The notes beneath the pieces are model-generated. The model saw only the letters and a list, made by a program, of their open reading frames with translations. It had not been told where the DNA came from and made no database searches. Below, piece after piece: positions 8,160 through 17,970 of a stretch of DNA of 42,550 nt (positions are counted from its first letter, which is position 1; the number at the start of each line of letters is the position of its first letter). The stretch lies in assembly GCA_001872285.1 (NCBI GenBank), contig MNXU01000025.1, positions 1 to 42,550 on the forward strand, written 5' to 3'. Source of the stretch: Betaproteobacteria bacterium CG2_30_68_42. Lineage in GTDB: Bacteria; Pseudomonadota; Gammaproteobacteria; Burkholderiales; Rhodocyclaceae. The translations under genes were made by a program, and so were the position numbers.

Positions 8160-9242
8160 ATGACACGCGTGTTGAACTTCGCCGCCGGGCCGGCGGCACT
8201 TCCGGCCGAAGTGCTCGAACAGGCGGCCGCCGAGATGCTCGACTGGCACGCGAGCGGCCAGTCGGTGATGGAGATGAGCCACCGCGGCAAGGAATACATG
8301 TCGATCCAGGCCCGGGCCGAGGCCGACCTGCGCGAGCTGCTCGCCATTCCCGCCGACTACAAGGTCCTGTTCCTGCAGGGCGGGGCGACGCTCCAGTTCG
8401 CCATGGTGCCGCTCAACCTGCTGCGCGGGAAGGCGCGGGCGGACTACGTCCATAGCGGCGAATGGGCGAAGAAGGCGATCAAGGAGGCAAGGCTGTTCTG
8501 CGAGGTGAACGTGGCCGCCTCGGGCGAGGACCGCAAGTTCACCTACCTTCCCGGGCAGGCCGAGTGGAAGCTCTCCCCGGACGCCGCCTACGTTCACATC
8601 ACCGCCAACGAGACCATCGGCGGGGTCGAATATCACTGGACTCCGCAGACCGGCGCGGTGCCGCTGGTCGCCGACATGTCCTCGGACATCCTGTCGCGTC
8701 CGGTCGATGTCGCCCGCTACGGCCTCATCTACGCCGGCGCACAGAAGAACATCGGCCCGGCCGGGCTCACCCTCGTGATCGTGCGCGAGGATCTGGTCGG
8801 ACAGGCGGCGGCGAAGACCCCGGTGATGCTCGACTACAAGACGCACGTCGAGAACGGCTCGATGTACAACACGCCCCCGACCTATTCGATCTACGTCGCC
8901 GGGCTGGTCTTCCAATGGCTGAAACGGCAGGGCGGACTCGCGGAGATGGAGCGCCGGAACATCGCGAAGGCGAAGCTGCTCTACGATTTCCTCGACGCGA
9001 GCCGGTTCTTCGTCAGCCCGGTGCGCAGCGAGGACCGCTCGCGGATGAACGTGCCCTTCACGCTGCGCGACCCGCGGCTCGACGAGGCCTTCCTCGCGGG
9101 CGCGAAGGAGCACGGCATGGTGCAGTTGAAGGGGCACCGCTCCGTGGGCGGCATGCGGGCATCCATCTACAACGCGATGCCGATCGAGGGTGTGCGCACG
9201 CTCGTCGCGTGGATGGGCGAGTTCGAGCGCGCGCACGGCTGA
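8160..9242 (+). CDS. serC: Phosphoserine aminotransferase
   Basis: A 360-residue PLP enzyme that converts 3-phosphohydroxypyruvate and glutamate to phosphoserine (serine pathway), and also acts on the pyridoxal-pathway intermediate. The N-terminus [13 protein letters not shown] is diagnostic, and the PLP lysine is K196 in [11 protein letters not shown] (K198 in E. coli). The conserved end of the family ([16 protein letters not shown]) is present. The ATG at 8160 was chosen because the family starts there and the gyrA tail gives a Shine-Dalgarno. It is followed after 16 bases by serA, so two of the three serine-biosynthetic steps are adjacent. Confidence 0.97.
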   Translation: MTRVLNFAAGPAALPAEVLEQAAAEMLDWHASGQSVMEMSHRGKEYMSIQARAEADLRELLAIPADYKVLFLQGGATLQFAMVPLNLLRGKARADYVHSGEWAKKAIKEARLFCEVNVAASGEDRKFTYLPGQAEWKLSPDAAYVHITANETIGGVEYHWTPQTGAVPLVADMSSDILSRPVDVARYGLIYAGAQKNIGPAGLTLVIVREDLVGQAAAKTPVMLDYKTHVENGSMYNTPPTYSIYVAGLVFQWLKRQGGLAEMERRNIAKAKLLYDFLDASRFFVSPVRSEDRSRMNVPFTLRDPRLDEAFLAGAKEHGMVQLKGHRSVGGMRASIYNAMPIEGVRTLVAWMGEFERAHG

Positions 9243-9258
9243 GGAAAAAATCGCAGCC

Positions 9259-10446
9259 ATGACCTCCAGATCGTTCCAGATTCTCGTCCTGAACCAGATC
9301 TCGCCGGTCGGACTCAAGCGCCTGCCCGCGCCGCGCTATGTCGTCGGCAAGGACATCGCGCACCCCGATGCGATTCTGCTGCGCTCCGCGGACATGCACC
9401 ACATGGAGATCCCGGCGAGCGTCAAGGCGGTCGCGCGGGCCGGTGCGGGCACCAACAACGTGCCGGTCAAGGCGCTCGGCAAGCGCGGCATTCCGGTGTT
9501 CAACGCGCCGGGGGCGAACGCCAACGCGGTCAAGGAGCTGGTGGTCGCCGGCATGCTGATTGCGGCGCGCAACCTCAGGGGGGCGCTTTCGTTCATGGAG
9601 ACGCTCGCCGCCGACGATCCCGAACTCGCCCGCAAGGTCGAGGACGGCAAGAAGCAATTCACCGGATTCGAGCTCGGCGGCCACACGCTGGGCGTGATCG
9701 GCCTGGGGAAGATCGGCTGCCTGGTGGCGGACGCGGCGATCCGCCTCGGCATGGACGTGTTCGGCTACGATCCCGAGATCACCGTTGACGCGGCCTGGAG
9801 CCTTCCCTCGCAGGTCAGGAAGGCCGGGAGCGTCTCCGAGGTGCTGCGCAGCGCGCACTTCGTCTCGCTCCACGTGCCCCTGATCCCGGCGACGCGCGAT
9901 CTCATCAACTCCGCCAACATCGGGCAGATGCGCTCGGGAGCGGTGTTGCTGAACTTCTCGCGCGACGGCGTGGTGAACGAGGAGGCGGTGTTGGCTGCGC
10001 TCGCCGGCCAACAGCTTCGCTACTATGTCAGCGATTTCCCGAGCAACACGCTCGGCGCCAGCCCGAAGGTCATCCTGCTGCCGCACCTGGGCGCTTCAAC
10101 GCGCGAGGCCGAGGAGAACTGCGCGGCGATGGTCGCGGACGAACTGCGGGACTATCTCGAAAATGGCAACATCACGAATTCGGTCAACTTTCCGAGCGCA
10201 GTGATGCCGCGCGAGGCGGGTTTCCGGATCGCGATCGCCAACGCGAACGTCCCCAACATGCTGGGGCAGATCTCGACCGCGATGGCGAAGGCCGGGCTCA
10301 ACATTCACAACATGCTCAACAAGTCGCGCGGAGAGATGGCCTACACGCTGGTGGAAGTCGACAGCCCGGTGCCGGCCGGAACGCTGGACGAGCTCGGGCA
10401 CATCGAAGGCGTGCTCGCGGTGCGTTACCTGCCGGCGGTCGCGTAG
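9259..10446 (+). CDS. serA: D-3-phosphoglycerate dehydrogenase, short form with C-terminal ACT domain
   Basis: A 395-residue NAD-dependent 2-hydroxyacid dehydrogenase catalysing the first step of serine synthesis. It has a split catalytic domain (1-95, 280-310), a Rossmann domain with GVIGLGKIGCLVAD (about 150-165), and a C-terminal ACT-type domain (about 320-395, NVPNMLGQISTAMAKAGLNI). The catalytic Arg is R235 and the His H276 in LPHLGAST. The Glu that lies 29 residues after the Arg in E. coli SerA is Thr264 here (SDFPSNT), so the usual His-Glu pair is not conserved; see findings. Start at 9259 is the ATG after the serC stop. Position next to serC supports the serine-pathway assignment. Confidence 0.88.
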   Translation: MTSRSFQILVLNQISPVGLKRLPAPRYVVGKDIAHPDAILLRSADMHHMEIPASVKAVARAGAGTNNVPVKALGKRGIPVFNAPGANANAVKELVVAGMLIAARNLRGALSFMETLAADDPELARKVEDGKKQFTGFELGGHTLGVIGLGKIGCLVADAAIRLGMDVFGYDPEITVDAAWSLPSQVRKAGSVSEVLRSAHFVSLHVPLIPATRDLINSANIGQMRSGAVLLNFSRDGVVNEEAVLAALAGQQLRYYVSDFPSNTLGASPKVILLPHLGASTREAEENCAAMVADELRDYLENGNITNSVNFPSAVMPREAGFRIAIANANVPNMLGQISTAMAKAGLNIHNMLNKSRGEMAYTLVEVDSPVPAGTLDELGHIEGVLAVRYLPAVA

Positions 10447-10473
10447 CGCGGCGCATCTCGCGGCCGGAAATCC

Positions 10474-11538
10474 ATGGATCGGGAACTGGCGCGGCTTCGC
10501 TTTGAGATCGACCGCCTCGACGACGAGGTGCTCGACCGGGTCAGCCGGCGCGCCGGCCTCGCGAAGGCGATCGGCGCGCTCAAGGGCGAGGCGGCGTGGC
10601 GGCCCGAACGCGAGGCCCAGGTGCTCGCCCGGCTGGCCGCGGCCAATCCCGGGCCGCTCGATGCCGCCACGGTTCGCCACCTGTTCCGCGAGATCATGTC
10701 GGCGTGTCTCGCGCTCGAGCAGCCTCTCACCATCGCCTATCTGGGCCCGCGCGGAACCTTTTCCGAGAGCGCGACGCGCAAGCGGTTCGGCGCCGCGCCG
10801 CGGCTGCTCGACTTGGCGACCATCGACGAGGTGTTCCGTGCCGTCGAGGCCGGCAATGCGGGCTACGGCGTCGTTCCGGTCGAGAACTCCAGCGAGGGTG
10901 CGGTCGGCCGCACGCTCGATCTGCTGCTCGCCACACCGCTCACGATCTGCGGCGAGATCGGCCTGCGTGTCGACCAGCATCTGGTGGCGAAGGGCGGGAC
11001 GGCGGAAGGAGCGAAGCGCCTGTACTCGCACGCGCAGTCGCTCGCCCAGTGCCACGAATGGCTCAACCGCAACCTGCCCAACGTTCCGCGCGTTCCGGTG
11101 GCGAGCAACGCCGAGGCGGCGCGGATGGCCTCCGAGGATGCGCAGTCCTGCGCGATCGCCGGCGAGGCCGCGGCCGAACTCTACGGGCTCGAAATCCTCG
11201 CGCGCAGCATCGAGGACGACCCGCAGAACACCACCCGTTTCCTGGTGCTCGGCAGGCACGCCGCCGGGCCTTCGGACAACGACAAGACCAGCTTCGTCTG
11301 CTCAGCGCTCAACCGCCCCGGCGCGATAGTCGCGCTGCTGACGCCGCTCGCGGAAAATGGCGTCAGCATGACCAAGCTGGAGTCGCGTCCGTCCGGTTCC
11401 GGTCTGTGGGAGTATGTGTTCTTCATCGACATCGAAGGACACCTCTCCGAGCCGTCGGTCGCGGCCGCGCTGGAGGGGGTGCGGGAGCGGGCGGCGTTCC
11501 TGAAGGTCCTGGGCTCGTATCCCAGGGAAGTGTTCTGA
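10474..11538 (+). CDS. pheA: Bifunctional chorismate mutase / prephenate dehydratase (P-protein)
   Basis: A 354-residue fusion. Residues 1-85 form the AroQ-type helical chorismate mutase ([23 protein letters not shown]). Residues 90-265 form the prephenate dehydratase ([39 protein letters not shown]). Residues 275-354 form the ACT domain that senses phenylalanine; [14 protein letters not shown] and the ESRP motif are intact, so feedback inhibition by Phe is expected. It makes phenylpyruvate, the last precursor of phenylalanine. It lies between serA and hisC in the aromatic block; the downstream aminotransferase could supply the final transamination. Confidence 0.97.
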   Translation: MDRELARLRFEIDRLDDEVLDRVSRRAGLAKAIGALKGEAAWRPEREAQVLARLAAANPGPLDAATVRHLFREIMSACLALEQPLTIAYLGPRGTFSESATRKRFGAAPRLLDLATIDEVFRAVEAGNAGYGVVPVENSSEGAVGRTLDLLLATPLTICGEIGLRVDQHLVAKGGTAEGAKRLYSHAQSLAQCHEWLNRNLPNVPRVPVASNAEAARMASEDAQSCAIAGEAAAELYGLEILARSIEDDPQNTTRFLVLGRHAAGPSDNDKTSFVCSALNRPGAIVALLTPLAENGVSMTKLESRPSGSGLWEYVFFIDIEGHLSEPSVAAALEGVRERAAFLKVLGSYPREVF

Positions 11539-11554
11539 CGCGAGGAGGGTTCCG

Positions 11555-12658
11555 ATGACGCTCGCTGGACTCGCACCCGATTACATCCGGGCCATCTCCC
11601 CCTACCAGCCGGGAAAGCCGATCTCGGAGCTTGCGCGCGAGATGGGCATCGCGGCCCATGAGATCATCAAGCTCGCCTCCAACGAGAATCCGCTCGGCAT
11701 GAGTCCGAAGGCAAGACAGGCCGCGGCCGTGGCGCTCGAGGATCTCTCGCGCTACCCGGACGGAAACGGATTCGAACTCAAGGCCGCGCTCGCGCAGCGC
11801 TACCGCGTCGGGCACGACGCGATCGTGCTCGGCAACGGCTCCAACGACGTGCTGGAGATGGCGGCACGGGCCTTCCTGTCGCGCGACTGCGCGGCGGTGT
11901 ATTCGCAGCATGCCTTCGCCGTGTATCCGCTCGCGACGCGCGCGGCCGGCGCCGCCGGCATCGAGGTGCCGGCCCGCGAGTACGGGCACGACCTGGAGGC
12001 GATGCTCTCGGCCATCACCGCGCACACCCGCATCGTCTTCGTCGCCAATCCGAACAATCCGACCGGGACGCTCGCCCGCGGCGAGCAGCTCGCGCTGTTC
12101 ATGGAGCGGGTTCGGGAGGATGTGCTGGTGGTGCTCGACGAGGCCTACAACGAGTATCTCCCGCTGCCGCTGCGCTACAACAGCGTCGCCTGGCTCGCGC
12201 GCTTTCCGAACCTGGTGCTCACGCGCACCTTCTCCAAGGCCTACGGACTGGCGGGGCTGCGGGTCGGCTTCGCCCTCGCGCATCCCGAGGTCGCGGACCT
12301 GATGAACCGGGTGCGCCAGCCCTTCAACGTGAGCAGCGTCGCCCTCGCCGCCGCGCAGGCGGCGCTCGGCGACGATGCCTTCGTCGCCACCAGCCACGAG
12401 CACAACAGGCGCGGCCTGGCACAGCTCGTCGCCGGATTCGAGCGCATGGGCGTGAGCTACATTCCCTCCTACGGCAACTTCGTCACCTTCCATGCGGGCG
12501 ACGCGGCTCGTGTCAATGCGCGGCTGCTCGAGCAGGGTATCATCGTGCGGCCGATCGCCAACTACGGGCTGCCGCGGCACCTTCGGGTGACGGTCGGTCT
12601 GGAAACGGAGAATCAGCGTTTCCTGGAAGCGCTGGCGAAGGCGCTGGGCGGACACTGA
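11555..12658 (+). CDS. hisC: Histidinol-phosphate / aromatic aminotransferase
   Basis: A 367-residue fold-type I PLP aminotransferase of the HisC family. PLP lysine is K228 in [16 protein letters not shown], and NPNNPTGT, the ASNENPLG substrate loop and [10 protein letters not shown] are present. A Shine-Dalgarno GAGGAGGG precedes the ATG. HisC2-type paralogues placed between pheA and tyrA are known to act as broad aminotransferases that also transaminate phenylpyruvate or hydroxyphenylpyruvate. That role is inferred here from position; a second hisC in the histidine operon elsewhere would support it. Confidence 0.93.
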   Translation: MTLAGLAPDYIRAISPYQPGKPISELAREMGIAAHEIIKLASNENPLGMSPKARQAAAVALEDLSRYPDGNGFELKAALAQRYRVGHDAIVLGNGSNDVLEMAARAFLSRDCAAVYSQHAFAVYPLATRAAGAAGIEVPAREYGHDLEAMLSAITAHTRIVFVANPNNPTGTLARGEQLALFMERVREDVLVVLDEAYNEYLPLPLRYNSVAWLARFPNLVLTRTFSKAYGLAGLRVGFALAHPEVADLMNRVRQPFNVSSVALAAAQAALGDDAFVATSHEHNRRGLAQLVAGFERMGVSYIPSYGNFVTFHAGDAARVNARLLEQGIIVRPIANYGLPRHLRVTVGLETENQRFLEALAKALGGH

Positions 12659-12669
12659 GGACATACGCG

Positions 12670-13554
12670 GTGACGCGCGCGATCGGGAAGCTGGTCGTCG
12701 TCGGCGTCGGGCTGATCGGCGGCTCCTGCGCTGCGGCGCTGCGTCGCGCGGGCGCGGTGGGCGAGATCGTGGGACTCGGCCGCTCGAGCGAATCGATCGC
12801 ACGCGCGCTCGCGCTTGGCGTGATCGATCGCGCCGCCACGGACTGGGCCGATGCGCTGGCAGGCGCCGACCTGGTGCTGCTCTCGATGCCGGTCGGCCAG
12901 ACGCGCGCGGCGCTGGATTCGGCCGCCCCGCACCTCGAAGCGCATACGCTCGTCACCGACGCCGGCAGCACCAAGGGCGACGTGGTCGCGGCGGCACGCG
13001 CGGCGCTCGGCCGGCGCATCGGCCGGTTCGTTCCCGCCCATCCGATCGCCGGCGCAGAAAAGAGCGGGGTCGATGCGGCCTCGGCCGACCTGTTCCGCGG
13101 GAAGCGGGTGGTGGTGACGCCGCTCGCCGAGAATGCGCCCGGGAGCGTGGCGCGCGTGCGCGCGTTCTGGGAATCCTGCGGGGCGCGCGTCACCGAGATG
13201 GACCCGCAAGAGCACGATCGCGTGTTCGCGGCGGTGAGCCATCTTCCGCATGTGCTCGCGTTCTGCCTGGTCGACGCGCTTGCGCGGCGGGAGAACGCCG
13301 AGATGCTGTTCGGCTTCGCCGCGAGCGGCTTCCGCGATTTCACCCGCATCGCCGCCAGCCATCCGGAGATGTGGCGCGACATCTGCCTCGCCAATCGCGA
13401 GGCCCTGCTCGCCGAGATCGCCCGCTACGGCAGCGAACTCGATCGCCTGCGCGAGCTGCTGGCGGCGGGCGACGGCGCCGCGCTGGAGTCGCTGTTCCGG
13501 CATGCCCGCGAAGCACGCAACGCGTGGGCCGTCGCGCGACCGGCAGAGCCGTGA
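12670..13554 (+). CDS. tyrA: Prephenate/arogenate dehydrogenase
   Basis: A 294-residue NAD(P)-dependent enzyme of the TyrA family, turning prephenate (or arogenate) into the tyrosine precursor. It begins with a Rossmann fold, [17 protein letters not shown] (residues 9-25), and holds the family motifs [11 protein letters not shown] and [15 protein letters not shown]. It has no fused chorismate mutase or ACT domain. The start is GTG at 12670. Its stop overlaps the GTG start of aroA (GTGA), implying translational coupling. Confidence 0.95.
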   Translation: MTRAIGKLVVVGVGLIGGSCAAALRRAGAVGEIVGLGRSSESIARALALGVIDRAATDWADALAGADLVLLSMPVGQTRAALDSAAPHLEAHTLVTDAGSTKGDVVAAARAALGRRIGRFVPAHPIAGAEKSGVDAASADLFRGKRVVVTPLAENAPGSVARVRAFWESCGARVTEMDPQEHDRVFAAVSHLPHVLAFCLVDALARRENAEMLFGFAASGFRDFTRIAASHPEMWRDICLANREALLAEIARYGSELDRLRELLAAGDGAALESLFRHAREARNAWAVARPAEP

Positions 13555-14858
13555 GTGCGGCCTTCCTCGATCTGCCCGCGCGCCGTTCGGCGCGGGGCGA
13601 AGTCGCGGCTCCGGGTTCCAAGAGCATCTCCAACCGCAGCCTGTTGCTGGCCGCCCTCGCCACCGGGACGACCGAAATCCGCTCCCTGCTTCGGGCCGAC
13701 GACGTGGATCGCATGCTCGATGCATTGGGCGCGCTGGGTGTGGGGTGGAAACGGCTGGCGAAGGAGGGCGACCTGCTCGTGACTGGAACCGGAGGGGCGT
13801 TTCCGGTCACGGAGGCCGAGCTTTTCCTCGGCAATGCCGGTACCGCGCTGCGCCCGCTCACCGCCGTGCTGGCGCTTGGCGGCGGCCACTATCGGCTCTC
13901 CGGCAGCGCGCGCATGCACGAGCGGCCGATCGGCGACCTGGTCGAGGCGCTCACCCGGGTCGGCGCCGACATCCGCTATCTCGGCCGGGAGGGTTATCCG
14001 CCGCTGGAGATCTTTCCCGCATCCATCCGTTCGCTCGATTGCGTCGCGGTGAGCGGGGCGATCTCCAGCCAGTTCCTCACTGCGCTTCTGATGGCGGCTC
14101 CGCTCGCCCGGCGCGAGGCCGTGATCGAGGTCGAGGGCGAGCTCGTCTCCCGGCCCTACGTCGAGATCACCCTCGGGCTGATGGCGCGCTTCGGCGTCGA
14201 GGTGGCGCGCGAAGACGCTCGCCGGTTTCGCATTCCGGCCGGGGCGGGATATCGCAGCCCGGGGAACCTTCGCGTCGAGGGAGACGCGACGGCGGCTTCC
14301 TACTTCCTCGGCTCCGGAGCCATCGGCGGGGGGCCGGTGCGGGTGCTCGGCGTCGGGCGCGACAGCGTCCAGGGCGACGTGCGCTTCGCCGAGGCGCTCG
14401 CTGCGATGGGTGCCCGCATCACGATGGGCGAGGACTGGATCCAGGCGCAAGGGCCGGCCACGGGTGCGCTGCGGGCCTTCGATCTGGATCTCAACGCGAT
14501 CCCGGACGCCGCGATGACGCTCGCGGTGCTCGCCCTGTTCGCCGAAGGCCGGAGCCATCTGCGCAACATCGGCAACTGGCGGGTCAAGGAGACCGACCGC
14601 CTGCATGCCATGGCGACCGAACTGCGCAAGCTCGGGGCCCTGGTCGAGGAGGACGCGGACAGCCTGCACGTGTGCCCGCCCCCCGGCGGAAGGCTCACGG
14701 CGGGAGCCGTGATCGACACCTACGACGACCACCGCATGGCGATGTGCTTTTCGCTCGCCTGCCTCGCGGGCGTGCCGATCAGGATCATGGACCCGGCCTG
14801 CGTCTCCAAGACCTTCCCGGACTATTTCGAGCGCTTCGCGCGCATTCTGGAATCGTGA
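13551..14858 (+). CDS. aroA: 3-phosphoshikimate 1-carboxyvinyltransferase (EPSP synthase)
   Basis: A 435-residue enzyme of the shikimate pathway joining shikimate-3-phosphate and phosphoenolpyruvate. The first substrate motif [20 protein letters not shown] is at about residues 20-38, [16 protein letters not shown] at about 90-105, and the C-terminal [12 protein letters not shown] near 395. The GNAGTA loop is the class I (glyphosate-sensitive type) form. GTG start at 13551 overlaps the tyrA stop, and its own stop overlaps the GTG start of cmk, so tyrA-aroA-cmk are read as one coupled unit. Confidence 0.97.
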   Translation: MSAAFLDLPARRSARGEVAAPGSKSISNRSLLLAALATGTTEIRSLLRADDVDRMLDALGALGVGWKRLAKEGDLLVTGTGGAFPVTEAELFLGNAGTALRPLTAVLALGGGHYRLSGSARMHERPIGDLVEALTRVGADIRYLGREGYPPLEIFPASIRSLDCVAVSGAISSQFLTALLMAAPLARREAVIEVEGELVSRPYVEITLGLMARFGVEVAREDARRFRIPAGAGYRSPGNLRVEGDATAASYFLGSGAIGGGPVRVLGVGRDSVQGDVRFAEALAAMGARITMGEDWIQAQGPATGALRAFDLDLNAIPDAAMTLAVLALFAEGRSHLRNIGNWRVKETDRLHAMATELRKLGALVEEDADSLHVCPPPGGRLTAGAVIDTYDDHRMAMCFSLACLAGVPIRIMDPACVSKTFPDYFERFARILES

Positions 14859-15565
14859 CGGAACCGGTACCGGTCATCGCCATCGACGGGCCCTCGGCTT
14901 CCGGCAAGGGCACGGTCGCCTCGCGGGTGGCGCGCGCGCTCGGCTGGCATTATCTGGACAGCGGCGCGCTCTACCGGCTGGTCGCGCTTGCGGCGCGGCG
15001 AGCCGCCGTCGGGCTCGAGGATGAGGCCGGGCTCGCGGCCCTTGCGACGGATCTCGCCGCCGAGTTCGCCGGAAATGAGGTGTTTCTGGACCGGCGCGAG
15101 GTCGGGCGCGAGCTGCGCGGCGAAGACATCTCCGCGGCAGCCTCCCGGCTCGCTGCGATCGGTGCGGTGCGGTGCGCGCTGCTCGATCGGCAGCGCGCCT
15201 TCCGGCGGCCTCCAGGGCTGGTGGCCGAAGGGCGCGACATGGGCTCGGTGGTCTTTCCCGACGCACGAACCAAGGTGTTCCTGGTCGCGAGCCCTGAATC
15301 GCGCGCGTGCAGACGCCATAAACAGTTGATGGAAAAAGGCTTGCCTGCTAACATGGACGACCTTTTGCAGGAGCTGCGCGAGCGCGACGCACGAGATGCT
15401 GCGCGGGTGCACGCTCCCTTGCGCAAGTGCAGCGATGCCGTGCTGCTCGATACGACGGAAATGACGATCGAGGACGCGGTTGCATTCGTGCTGACTCTGG
15501 CGAAAGGGAACCAGCCCCGATCGACCGCGGAAGGCGGCGCGGGGCCGCAAGCCGGAGCCGCTTGA
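14855..15565 (+). CDS. cmk: Cytidylate (CMP/dCMP) kinase
   Basis: A 236-residue nucleoside monophosphate kinase with the P-loop GPSASGKGT (residues 12-20), the YLDSGALYR substrate motif, and [12 protein letters not shown] with RACRRHKQL in the C-terminal half. It phosphorylates CMP and dCMP for nucleic acid and phospholipid precursors. The C-terminus has an extra Gly/Ala-rich tail beyond the fold. The gene contains an AT-rich patch near 15324-15352 that looks like a promoter for rpsA, and its stop codon lies in the left arm/loop edge of a strong terminator-like hairpin. Confidence 0.96.
   Translation: MTEPVPVIAIDGPSASGKGTVASRVARALGWHYLDSGALYRLVALAARRAAVGLEDEAGLAALATDLAAEFAGNEVFLDRREVGRELRGEDISAAASRLAAIGAVRCALLDRQRAFRRPPGLVAEGRDMGSVVFPDARTKVFLVASPESRACRRHKQLMEKGLPANMDDLLQELRERDARDAARVHAPLRKCSDAVLLDTTEMTIEDAVAFVLTLAKGNQPRSTAEGGAGPQAGAA
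15324..15352 (+). promoter_or_regulatory. Predicted internal promoter in cmk, reading toward rpsA
   Basis: TTGATG (15324-15329) and TAACAT (15347-15352) are separated by exactly 17 bp within a short AT-rich island of the otherwise very GC-rich cmk gene. In E. coli rpsA is likewise served by promoters in and after cmk, which makes this plausible. Confidence 0.45.
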
Positions 15566-15590
15566 GAACACTGGGCAAGCGGCATTTTTT
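15557..15590 (+). terminator. Intrinsic terminator/attenuator between cmk and rpsA
   Basis: GCCGCTTG (15557-15564) and CAAGCGGC (15576-15583) are perfect 8-bp complements with an 11-base loop, followed by A and six T (15585-15590). The cmk stop codon TGA (15563-15565) lies at the top of the left arm, so a ribosome terminating there would cover the stem. This is the best terminator-shaped element in the window, and it is only 38 bases before rpsA. Confidence 0.8.
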
Positions 15591-15600
15591 CAACCTTTCC

Positions 15601-15616
15601 GCCGTGACGACACGGC
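15601..15616 (+). promoter_or_regulatory. rpsA leader hairpin, no Shine-Dalgarno
   Basis: GCCGTG and CACGGC pair perfectly around ACGA, ending 12 bases before the rpsA ATG. No purine-rich Shine-Dalgarno is present between hairpin and start. In E. coli S1 represses its own mRNA through a structured leader with a very weak Shine-Dalgarno; this arrangement looks analogous. Confidence 0.45.
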
Positions 15617-15628
15617 ATCGGGTGTTCC

Positions 15629-17350
15629 ATGACAACTGCGTCCCAAGCCTCTCCATCCCTCGAAGCCACCGAAAGTTTCGCTGCCCTTTTCGAGGAAAGT
15701 CTGCAGCACAAGGAAATGCGTGCCGGCGAAGTGATTACCGCCGAGGTCGTTCGGGTCGAACCGAGCGTCGTGGTGGTCAACGCCGGCCTGAAGTCGGAAA
15801 GCTACATCCCGATCGAGGAATTCCGCAACGACCGCGGCGAGGTCGAGATCAAGGCCGGCGACTACGTCAGCGTCGCGATCGAGGCGCTCGAGGACGGCTA
15901 TGGCGAAACGCGGCTGAGCCGCGACAAGGCCAAGCGCATCGCCGCATGGAACGATCTGGACAAGGCGCTCACCGATTCCACCCTGGTCAATGGAACGATC
16001 ACCGGCAAGGTGAAGGGTGGCCTCACCGTGATGGTGAACGGCATTCGCGCCTTCCTGCCCGGCTCGCTGGTCGACATGCGGCCGGTCAAGGACACCACGC
16101 CCTATGAGGGCAAGGAATTCGAGTTCAAGGTCATCAAGCTCGATCGCCGCCGCAACAACGTCGTGCTCTCGCGCCGCGCCGTGCTCGAGGCGAGCGCCGG
16201 CGAGGAGCGCACCAAGCTGCTCGAAACCCTGAAGGAAGGCACGGTCGTCAAGGGCATCGTCAAGAACATCACCGATTACGGCGCGTTCATCGACCTGGGC
16301 GGCATCGACGGTCTGCTGCACATCACCGATCTGGCGTGGCGGCGCGTGCGCCACCCCTCGGAAGTGCTTTCGGTCGGCGACGAGGTGACGGCCAAGGTGC
16401 TCAAGTTCGACCAGGAGAAGAACCGGGTCTCGCTCGGCCTCAAGCAGTTGGGCGAGGATCCGTGGGTGGGCATCGGGCGGCGCTACCCGCAGGGAACGCG
16501 GCTGTTCGGCAAGGTCACCAACCTGACCGACTACGGCGCATTCGTGGAGATCGAGTCCGGCATCGAAGGCCTGGTGCACGTCTCCGAGATGGACTGGACC
16601 AACAAGAACGTGCATCCGACCAAGGTGGTGCAGCTCGGCGACGAGGTCGAGGTGATGGTGCTCGAGATCGACGAGGACCGGCGCCGCATCTCGCTCGGCA
16701 TGAAGCAGTGCATGCCGAACCCGTGGGAAGACTTCGCGGTGAACCACAAGAAGGGCGACAAGGTGACGGGGCAGATCAAGTCCATCACCGACTTCGGTGT
16801 GTTCATCGGTCTGTCCGGAGGCATCGACGGGCTGGTGCATCTGTCCGACCTGTCATGGTCGCAGCCCGGCGAGCAGGCCGTGCAGCACTTCAAGAAGGGC
16901 GACGAGGTCGATGCCATGGTGCTGTCGATCGACGTCGAGCGCGAACGCATTTCGCTGGGGATCAAGCAGATGGAAGGCGATCCCTTCACCTCGTACATCG
17001 CCACCCACGACAAGAACAGCGTGGTCAAGGGCGTGGTGAAGAGCCTGGACGCCCGCGGCGCCGTGGTCCAGCTCGATGAGGGCATCGAGGGCTATCTGCG
17101 CGCCTCGGAGGCCTCGCGCGAGCGTGTCGACGACCTGAACAACCTGTACAAGGCGGGCGATACGGTCGAGGTCATGATCATCAACGTCGATCGCAAGGCC
17201 CGCTCCATCAACCTGTCGGTGAAGGCGCGCGAGCAGGCGGAGCAGAGCCAGGCCATGCAGAAGCTCGCATCCGAGAGCACGGCGGCGACCGGCACCACCA
17301 ATCTGGGCGCGCTCCTCAAGGCCAAGATGGACAGCAGCCGCTCTTCCTGA
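15629..17350 (+). CDS. rpsA: 30S ribosomal protein S1
   Basis: A 573-residue protein with six S1 RNA-binding repeats at roughly residues 34-100, 120-185, 205-273, 290-360, 377-447 and 464-533. The repeats are recognisable from repeated motifs such as [43 protein letters not shown] and [22 protein letters not shown]. Repeats 1-2 anchor S1 to the ribosome and 3-6 bind mRNA. Length and repeat number match the gammaproteobacterial/betaproteobacterial form. The ATG at 15629 lacks a Shine-Dalgarno and follows a small hairpin, as expected for an S1-autoregulated gene. ihfB follows after 10 bases. Confidence 0.98.
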   Translation: MTTASQASPSLEATESFAALFEESLQHKEMRAGEVITAEVVRVEPSVVVVNAGLKSESYIPIEEFRNDRGEVEIKAGDYVSVAIEALEDGYGETRLSRDKAKRIAAWNDLDKALTDSTLVNGTITGKVKGGLTVMVNGIRAFLPGSLVDMRPVKDTTPYEGKEFEFKVIKLDRRRNNVVLSRRAVLEASAGEERTKLLETLKEGTVVKGIVKNITDYGAFIDLGGIDGLLHITDLAWRRVRHPSEVLSVGDEVTAKVLKFDQEKNRVSLGLKQLGEDPWVGIGRRYPQGTRLFGKVTNLTDYGAFVEIESGIEGLVHVSEMDWTNKNVHPTKVVQLGDEVEVMVLEIDEDRRRISLGMKQCMPNPWEDFAVNHKKGDKVTGQIKSITDFGVFIGLSGGIDGLVHLSDLSWSQPGEQAVQHFKKGDEVDAMVLSIDVERERISLGIKQMEGDPFTSYIATHDKNSVVKGVVKSLDARGAVVQLDEGIEGYLRASEASRERVDDLNNLYKAGDTVEVMIINVDRKARSINLSVKAREQAEQSQAMQKLASESTAATGTTNLGALLKAKMDSSRSS

Positions 17351-17360
17351 CCCGGCAGTC

Positions 17361-17645
17361 ATGACACGGTCGGAGCTGATCGTGCGGCTCGCCGCGCGCT
17401 TCCCGCAGCTCACCGCGAAGGATGCGGATACTGCGGTGAAGATGATCATCGATGCGATGATCGGCTCGCTCACGCGCGGCAGCCGGATCGAGATCCGCGG
17501 TTTCGGCAGCTTCTCGCTCAGCCACCGGCCGCCGCGCGTCGGGCGCAACCCGAAGTCGGGCGAGAAGGTGGAGGTTCCGGAGAAATTCGTCCCGCACTTC
17601 AAGGCAGGCAAGGAGCTGCGCCAGCGGGTGGATCAGCGCGACTGA
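17361..17645 (+). CDS. ihfB: Integration host factor subunit beta
   Basis: A 94-residue HU/IHF-family DNA-bending protein. It starts [11 protein letters not shown] and has the DNA-intercalating arm with the RNPKSGEKV motif (P in the tip, about residues 61-70) and the GFGSFSL body motif. Placement directly after rpsA, as in E. coli, assigns it to the beta subunit. Its partner alpha subunit is also in this window (31573-31875). It acts in site-specific recombination, replication and promoter architecture. Confidence 0.96.
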   Translation: MTRSELIVRLAARFPQLTAKDADTAVKMIIDAMIGSLTRGSRIEIRGFGSFSLSHRPPRVGRNPKSGEKVEVPEKFVPHFKAGKELRQRVDQRD

Positions 17646-17706
17646 ATCCGCCCGGCATGGATGCCGCCACACGGTGGCTGCGCGAGCCGTTCAAAGGTTC
17701 CCCGGC

Positions 17707-17967
17707 ATGAAAGCCCTGATCTGGACGTTGCGCGTCGTGCTGTTCCTGCTCCTCCTGGTGCTCGCGGCGAGGAACGGAACGAGCGTCACGCTGCGCTTTC
17801 TTTTCGATGCGTCGTGGCAGTTGCCGCTCAGTTTCGTGATCCTGATCTTCTTCGCCGCCGGAGCGGCCTTCGGCGTCATCGTCGCGGGCGCCAGCCTCGT
17901 GCGCAGCCGGCGCGAGCTGATCCGCGCCCGGCGCGACGCCGCCGAGCGGCGGGCGAAGCAAGCCTGA
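17707..17967 (+). CDS. lapA: LPS assembly protein A (DUF1049 membrane protein)
   Basis: An 86-residue inner-membrane protein with two predicted transmembrane helices (about residues 4-22 and 39-62) and a basic cytoplasmic tail rich in Arg (SRRELIRARRDAAERRAK). This is the LapA/YciS layout. The ATG at 17707 was chosen over an upstream in-frame GTG because the first membrane helix starts there. It lies 3 bases before lapB; LapA and LapB form the complex that controls LpxC breakdown and so lipopolysaccharide synthesis. Confidence 0.9.
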   Translation: MKALIWTLRVVLFLLLLVLAARNGTSVTLRFLFDASWQLPLSFVILIFFAAGAAFGVIVAGASLVRSRRELIRARRDAAERRAKQA

Positions 17968-17970
17968 CCG

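Noticed and set aside
5579-8347. 922-codon open frame on the minus strand across gyrA
   Set aside because: It is antisense to a full-length gyrA with every family motif, has the His/Asp/Arg-rich composition typical of reverse frames in GC-rich DNA, and shows no domain. The same holds for the long minus-strand frames across pheT, thrS and rpsA.
13250-15565. Apparent 771-residue fusion protein running from tyrA through aroA into cmk
   Set aside because: Only the last 236 codons are a real protein (cmk). The earlier part is an off-frame reading of tyrA and aroA; the GTG at 14855 overlapping the aroA stop is the true start.
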